NCBI GenBank assembly: GCA_029560815.1
Contig: JAKQKF010000502.1
Location: 1 to 8,415 of the forward strand
Origin: a bacterium
GTDB taxonomy: Bacteria > KSB1 > UBA2214
Reading direction: 5' to 3'
DNA: 8,415 nucleotides
The position numbers were made by a program, and so were the translations under genes. This document shows positions 5,770 through 8,415 of this stretch, one piece after another (position 1 is the stretch's first letter; every line of letters begins with the position of its first letter). The notes under the pieces were generated by a model that was not told where the DNA came from, did not search any database, and saw nothing but the letters and a program-made list of their open reading frames with translations.

Positions 5770-7080
5770 TCAGGCCTGCGGCCTGCCGATGGCATAATAG
5801 CTGAAACCGAGATCGCGGATCTTGACCGGATTGTAAATATTGCGGCCGTCGAAGATAACCGGCGTCTTGAGCGCCTTGCGGATACGCTCGAAATCGGGTT
5901 CCCGGTAATCGAGCCACTCGGTCACGATCACCAGGCCGTCGGCGCCCTGCAGGGCGTCATAGTTGTTATCGAACAGCCTGACCCTCTTTTCAAGACCGAG
6001 CCGTTTGGCCTCCTGGAGGGCGGCGGGATCGTGCGCCTGGAGCTTGACCCCTTCGGCATGAAGGGCGCTGATGAGGGGGATGGCCGGGGCTTCGCGCATA
6101 TCGTCGGTGCGCGGCTTGAAGCTTAGCCCCCAGAGGGCGAGGGTGAGGCCGGCGAGCTTGTCCTTGAAGTGGGCCCGGATCTTGGGCAGCAGGATCGTCT
6201 TCTGCTCCTCGTTGGCGGCTTCGACCGCCTCAAGGACCTTGAGGCGGCAGCCGTTCTGTTTGCCGGTGTAGATGATCGCCTTGACATCCTTGGGGAAACA
6301 GGAGCCGCCGTACCCCATGCCCGGGAAGATGAACGAGTGGCCGATGCGCTTGTCCGAACCGATGCCGCGGCGCACCATCTCCACATCGGCGCCGACGCGA
6401 TCGCAGAGATTGGCAATCTCGTTGATGAAGGAGATCTTGGTCGCCAGCAGCGAGTTGGCCGCGTATTTGGTCACCTCCGCACTGTACTCATCCATGATCA
6501 GGATGGGATTGCCCGTGCGCACGAAGGGCTGATAGAGTTCCTTCATGATCTCCCCCACCTTGGGGTTGCGGGTGCCGATGATGACGCGATCGGGGTACAT
6601 GAAATCATCGATGGCCGCCCCCTCCTTGAGAAATTCAGGATTGGAAACGACATCGAAAGGCAGATCGGTCTCCGCGGCGATGGCCTGGCGCACCTTGTCC
6701 GCCGTGCCCACCGGGACCGTGCTCTTGTTGACGACGATCTTGTAGCCGTTCATGAGCCTGCCGATGGACTTGGCCACCGCCAGGACATGGCTGAGATCCG
6801 CCGAACCGTCCTCTTCGGGAGGAGTGCCCACGGCGATGAAGAGAATATCCGACTGTTCCACAGCCTCTTCCATCGAGGTGGTGAAAGAGAGCCGTTCGAG
6901 CTTGTGGTTGCGCTCGACGAGCCCCTCCAGGCCGGGTTCATAGATCGGGATCAGCCCTTTCCGGAGGTCCGTGATCTTTTTTTCGTCCACATCCATGCAG
7001 ATGACCTGATTGCCGGCTTCGGCAAAACAGGCTCCCGCCACCAACCCCACATAACCCGAACCAATGACTGTCAGTTTCAT
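5770..7080 (-). CDS. ugd: UDP-glucose 6-dehydrogenase
   Basis: A complete 436-residue member of the UDP-glucose/GDP-mannose dehydrogenase family, oxidising UDP-glucose twice with NAD+ to UDP-glucuronate in the cytoplasm, a precursor for capsule, exopolysaccharide or lipopolysaccharide sugars. The N-terminal Rossmann motif is GSGYVG (7-12), with Asp30 at the end of the second strand for NAD ribose binding. STVPVGT and NPEFLKEG (147-154) follow. Lys205 lies in EVTKYAANS. The catalytic cysteine is Cys261 in GYGGSCFPKD, with Asp265 after it. The C-terminal UDP-binding domain has SFKPRTDDMREAP (320-332). Length is normal and all key residues are present. The family also contains UDP-ManNAc and GDP-mannose dehydrogenases, but the GYGGSCFPKD loop and overall match favour UDP-glucose. 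The start ATG has a poor ribosome site (GGGACGGGT directly upstream). The 104-nt gap to the upstream TolC-type gene shows only a weak -10-like TAGAAT (minus strand, 7139-7134), so co-transcription with that gene is possible. Confidence 0.95.
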   Translation of the reverse strand: MKLTVIGSGYVGLVAGACFAEAGNQVICMDVDEKKITDLRKGLIPIYEPGLEGLVERNHKLERLSFTTSMEEAVEQSDILFIAVGTPPEEDGSADLSHVLAVAKSIGRLMNGYKIVVNKSTVPVGTADKVRQAIAAETDLPFDVVSNPEFLKEGAAIDDFMYPDRVIIGTRNPKVGEIMKELYQPFVRTGNPILIMDEYSAEVTKYAANSLLATKISFINEIANLCDRVGADVEMVRRGIGSDKRIGHSFIFPGMGYGGSCFPKDVKAIIYTGKQNGCRLKVLEAVEAANEEQKTILLPKIRAHFKDKLAGLTLALWGLSFKPRTDDMREAPAIPLISALHAEGVKLQAHDPAALQEAKRLGLEKRVRLFDNNYDALQGADGLVIVTEWLDYREPDFERIRKALKTPVIFDGRNIYNPVKIRDLGFSYYAIGRPQA

Positions 7081-7184
7081 ACCCGTCCCATTTTGAAAAA
7101 GTGCGTGAAAAACACCCCTGTTTCAATCACATAATTCTACAGGCAGAGCGGCCGGGATGCAGAGAAGGAGTTGCCTCTTCGTGT

Positions 7185-8415
7185 TTATTTATCCTTTTCC
7201 GGTGCCGTATCCAGCAGGCTGCGGTCATTGATAAAGTCCCACATGGTCTTGCGCTGGAGGTCGGCGACCGCCAGTTTGAAATCGACATAGGCTTCCAGGT
7301 AGGAGGTTTTCGCGGTAGTCAGACGGTTGCGGTCGAGAGCCAGGTCCTGGCTGGTGATATCGCCATTGTTGAACCGCTCGAGGGTGATATCGAAGGCGCG
7401 CTGGGCCACCTCCTGGTTTTTTCTGAGCACATCGACGCGGTTCTCCGCCTCGCGCAGGCGCAGGACCACATCGCGGACCTCGCGCTGAATGGTCTTTTTC
7501 TGCTCCTCGAGACTCAATTCGCTGGTCGAGAGCGACGCAGAGGCCGACTGCACCTCGGCGCGGTTGACCCCCCAATCCCAGAGCGGCACGGTCAGGGTGA
7601 AAGTGACGCCGCGGTTGTGGGGCCGGCGGTCCATGTCCTCAATGCTCGAATCCCAAAGCTGATCCCAGGGCGATTTGTAGGGCAGGGCTGAATTGCTGAC
7701 CCCGGTGATGTCGTAAAAAGCGGCGATGTCGCCGCGCAATTCGCTGCGCGCATCGGCCTCCTTGACATCGATCCTGGCCAGTTCGATGGCGATCTGGCCC
7801 TCGCGCAACTCGGTGCGGTATTTCATGGCCAGTTCGGTGGCGCGTTCCACCTCCACTTTCACCTTTTCAATAGCGAAATCGGTGCGCACCGCCACCGCAT
7901 CGGAGAGCCTGAGCCCGATCAGCTGCTTGAAAATGTCCTCGCTGCGCTGCAAAGCACCCTCCGCCGAGAGCAGGGCCGCCCGGCTCTCCGCCAGATCAAC
8001 CTCCATCTGCAGGGCCTCGACTTCCGGGATCAGACCGGCCGCATATTTCTTCGCCGCCAGATCATAGAGCTCCTGCTGCTGTTTGAGATTTTCACTGGTG
8101 ATCTCGTGCCGCCGTGTCGCCTGGTAAAAATCGAAGAAAGAGCGGGTGACGTTGTAGACAATATCCAGCTCGCTGCGCCGGAAACGCTGGAAAGTGCGCT
8201 CATAGCTGAGATTGGCGTTCTTCAGGCCCAGTTTGAGCTGGTTGATCGCAAAGAGGGGCTGCCTGAAGCGGAGGCTGATCGAGTTGTAGATTTCGCTGCG
8301 CGAGACATCCTCATCGCTCTCCTGGAGGTAGGTCGAGACATCGCGGTGGTAGCTCTGGCCGCGCAGGGTGAGGGCGCCGTCGGTCGGCAGCGGCTGATTG
8401 ATGTCGAGGGTGCCG
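7185..8415 (-). CDS. TolC-family outer-membrane efflux protein, C-terminal part, cut by right edge
   Basis: The frame is open from the right edge (first complete codon at 8414) to the TAA at 7185-7187, giving 409 residues; the start and signal peptide lie outside. It has the two-repeat layout of TolC/OEP trimeric channels. The first repeat has a beta segment ISLRFRQPLFAINQLKLG followed by long heptad-rich helices, including KYAAGLIPEVEALQMEVDLA, close to the common KYxxGxxxxxxxLxxEVxLA pattern. The second repeat has TFTLTVPLWDWGVNRAEV, then another helical hairpin containing RFNNGDITSQDLALDRNRL, the matching pattern of that repeat. Such proteins form an outer-membrane beta barrel with a periplasmic alpha tunnel and work with RND, ABC or type I exporters via a membrane-fusion protein. 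No partner is in the window, so the cargo is unknown. It ends 104 nt before ugd on the same strand, which hints at, but does not prove, a link to polysaccharide export. It shows the organism has an outer membrane. Confidence 0.92.
   Translation of the reverse strand, partial: GTLDINQPLPTDGALTLRGQSYHRDVSTYLQESDEDVSRSEIYNSISLRFRQPLFAINQLKLGLKNANLSYERTFQRFRRSELDIVYNVTRSFFDFYQATRRHEITSENLKQQQELYDLAAKKYAAGLIPEVEALQMEVDLAESRAALLSAEGALQRSEDIFKQLIGLRLSDAVAVRTDFAIEKVKVEVERATELAMKYRTELREGQIAIELARIDVKEADARSELRGDIAAFYDITGVSNSALPYKSPWDQLWDSSIEDMDRRPHNRGVTFTLTVPLWDWGVNRAEVQSASASLSTSELSLEEQKKTIQREVRDVVLRLREAENRVDVLRKNQEVAQRAFDITLERFNNGDITSQDLALDRNRLTTAKTSYLEAYVDFKLAVADLQRKTMWDFINDRSLLDTAPEKDK

Noticed and set aside
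6169..7134. 321-codon plus-strand open frame opposite ugd
   Set aside because: ugd on the minus strand is full length with all catalytic motifs, and the plus frame is its shadow.

Overview
The window is about 8.4 kb of GC-rich bacterial chromosome. It holds six protein-coding genes, two of them cut by the window edges, and no RNA genes, CRISPR array or mobile element that I can see. The TolC-type outer-membrane protein implies a diderm (Gram-negative-type) cell. The glycyl radical enzyme and its activase imply at least part-time anaerobic life. I cannot assign a phylum: deltaproteobacterial-type or FCB-type anaerobes would both fit.

Left block (1-2145, minus strand). A MaoC-like hotdog protein is followed 126 nt downstream by a large FAD-linked 2-hydroxyacid (D-lactate type) dehydrogenase that runs off the left edge. 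A well-formed sigma70-type promoter precedes the MaoC gene and argues for its internal ATG at 2073 over an upstream TTG.

Centre (2146-5751, plus strand). A GC-rich, palindrome-laden divergent intergenic region leads into a two-gene operon. The first gene is a radical SAM glycyl-radical activase with two extra [4Fe-4S] motifs. The second is a glycyl radical enzyme that matches trans-4-hydroxy-L-proline dehydratase (HypD) closely, down to the recalled active-site residues. A 47-nt spacer with a small hairpin separates the two genes. HypD would dehydrate trans-4-hydroxy-L-proline, the collagen-derived imino acid, to 1-pyrroline-5-carboxylate. The usual next enzyme (ProC) is not in the window. 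A strong A/T-flanked hairpin ends the operon and also serves the convergent gene on the other side.

Right block (5770-8415, minus strand). A complete UDP-glucose 6-dehydrogenase (ugd) lies 97 nt downstream of a TolC-family outer-membrane efflux protein cut by the right edge. UDP-glucuronate supply next to an export channel would fit surface polysaccharide or secretion, but this is only inferred from proximity.

Most of the window is conventional. The points most worth a second look are the proC-less HypD operon and the matched promoter architecture with the shared TCTTGCGC motif in the divergent regulatory region.
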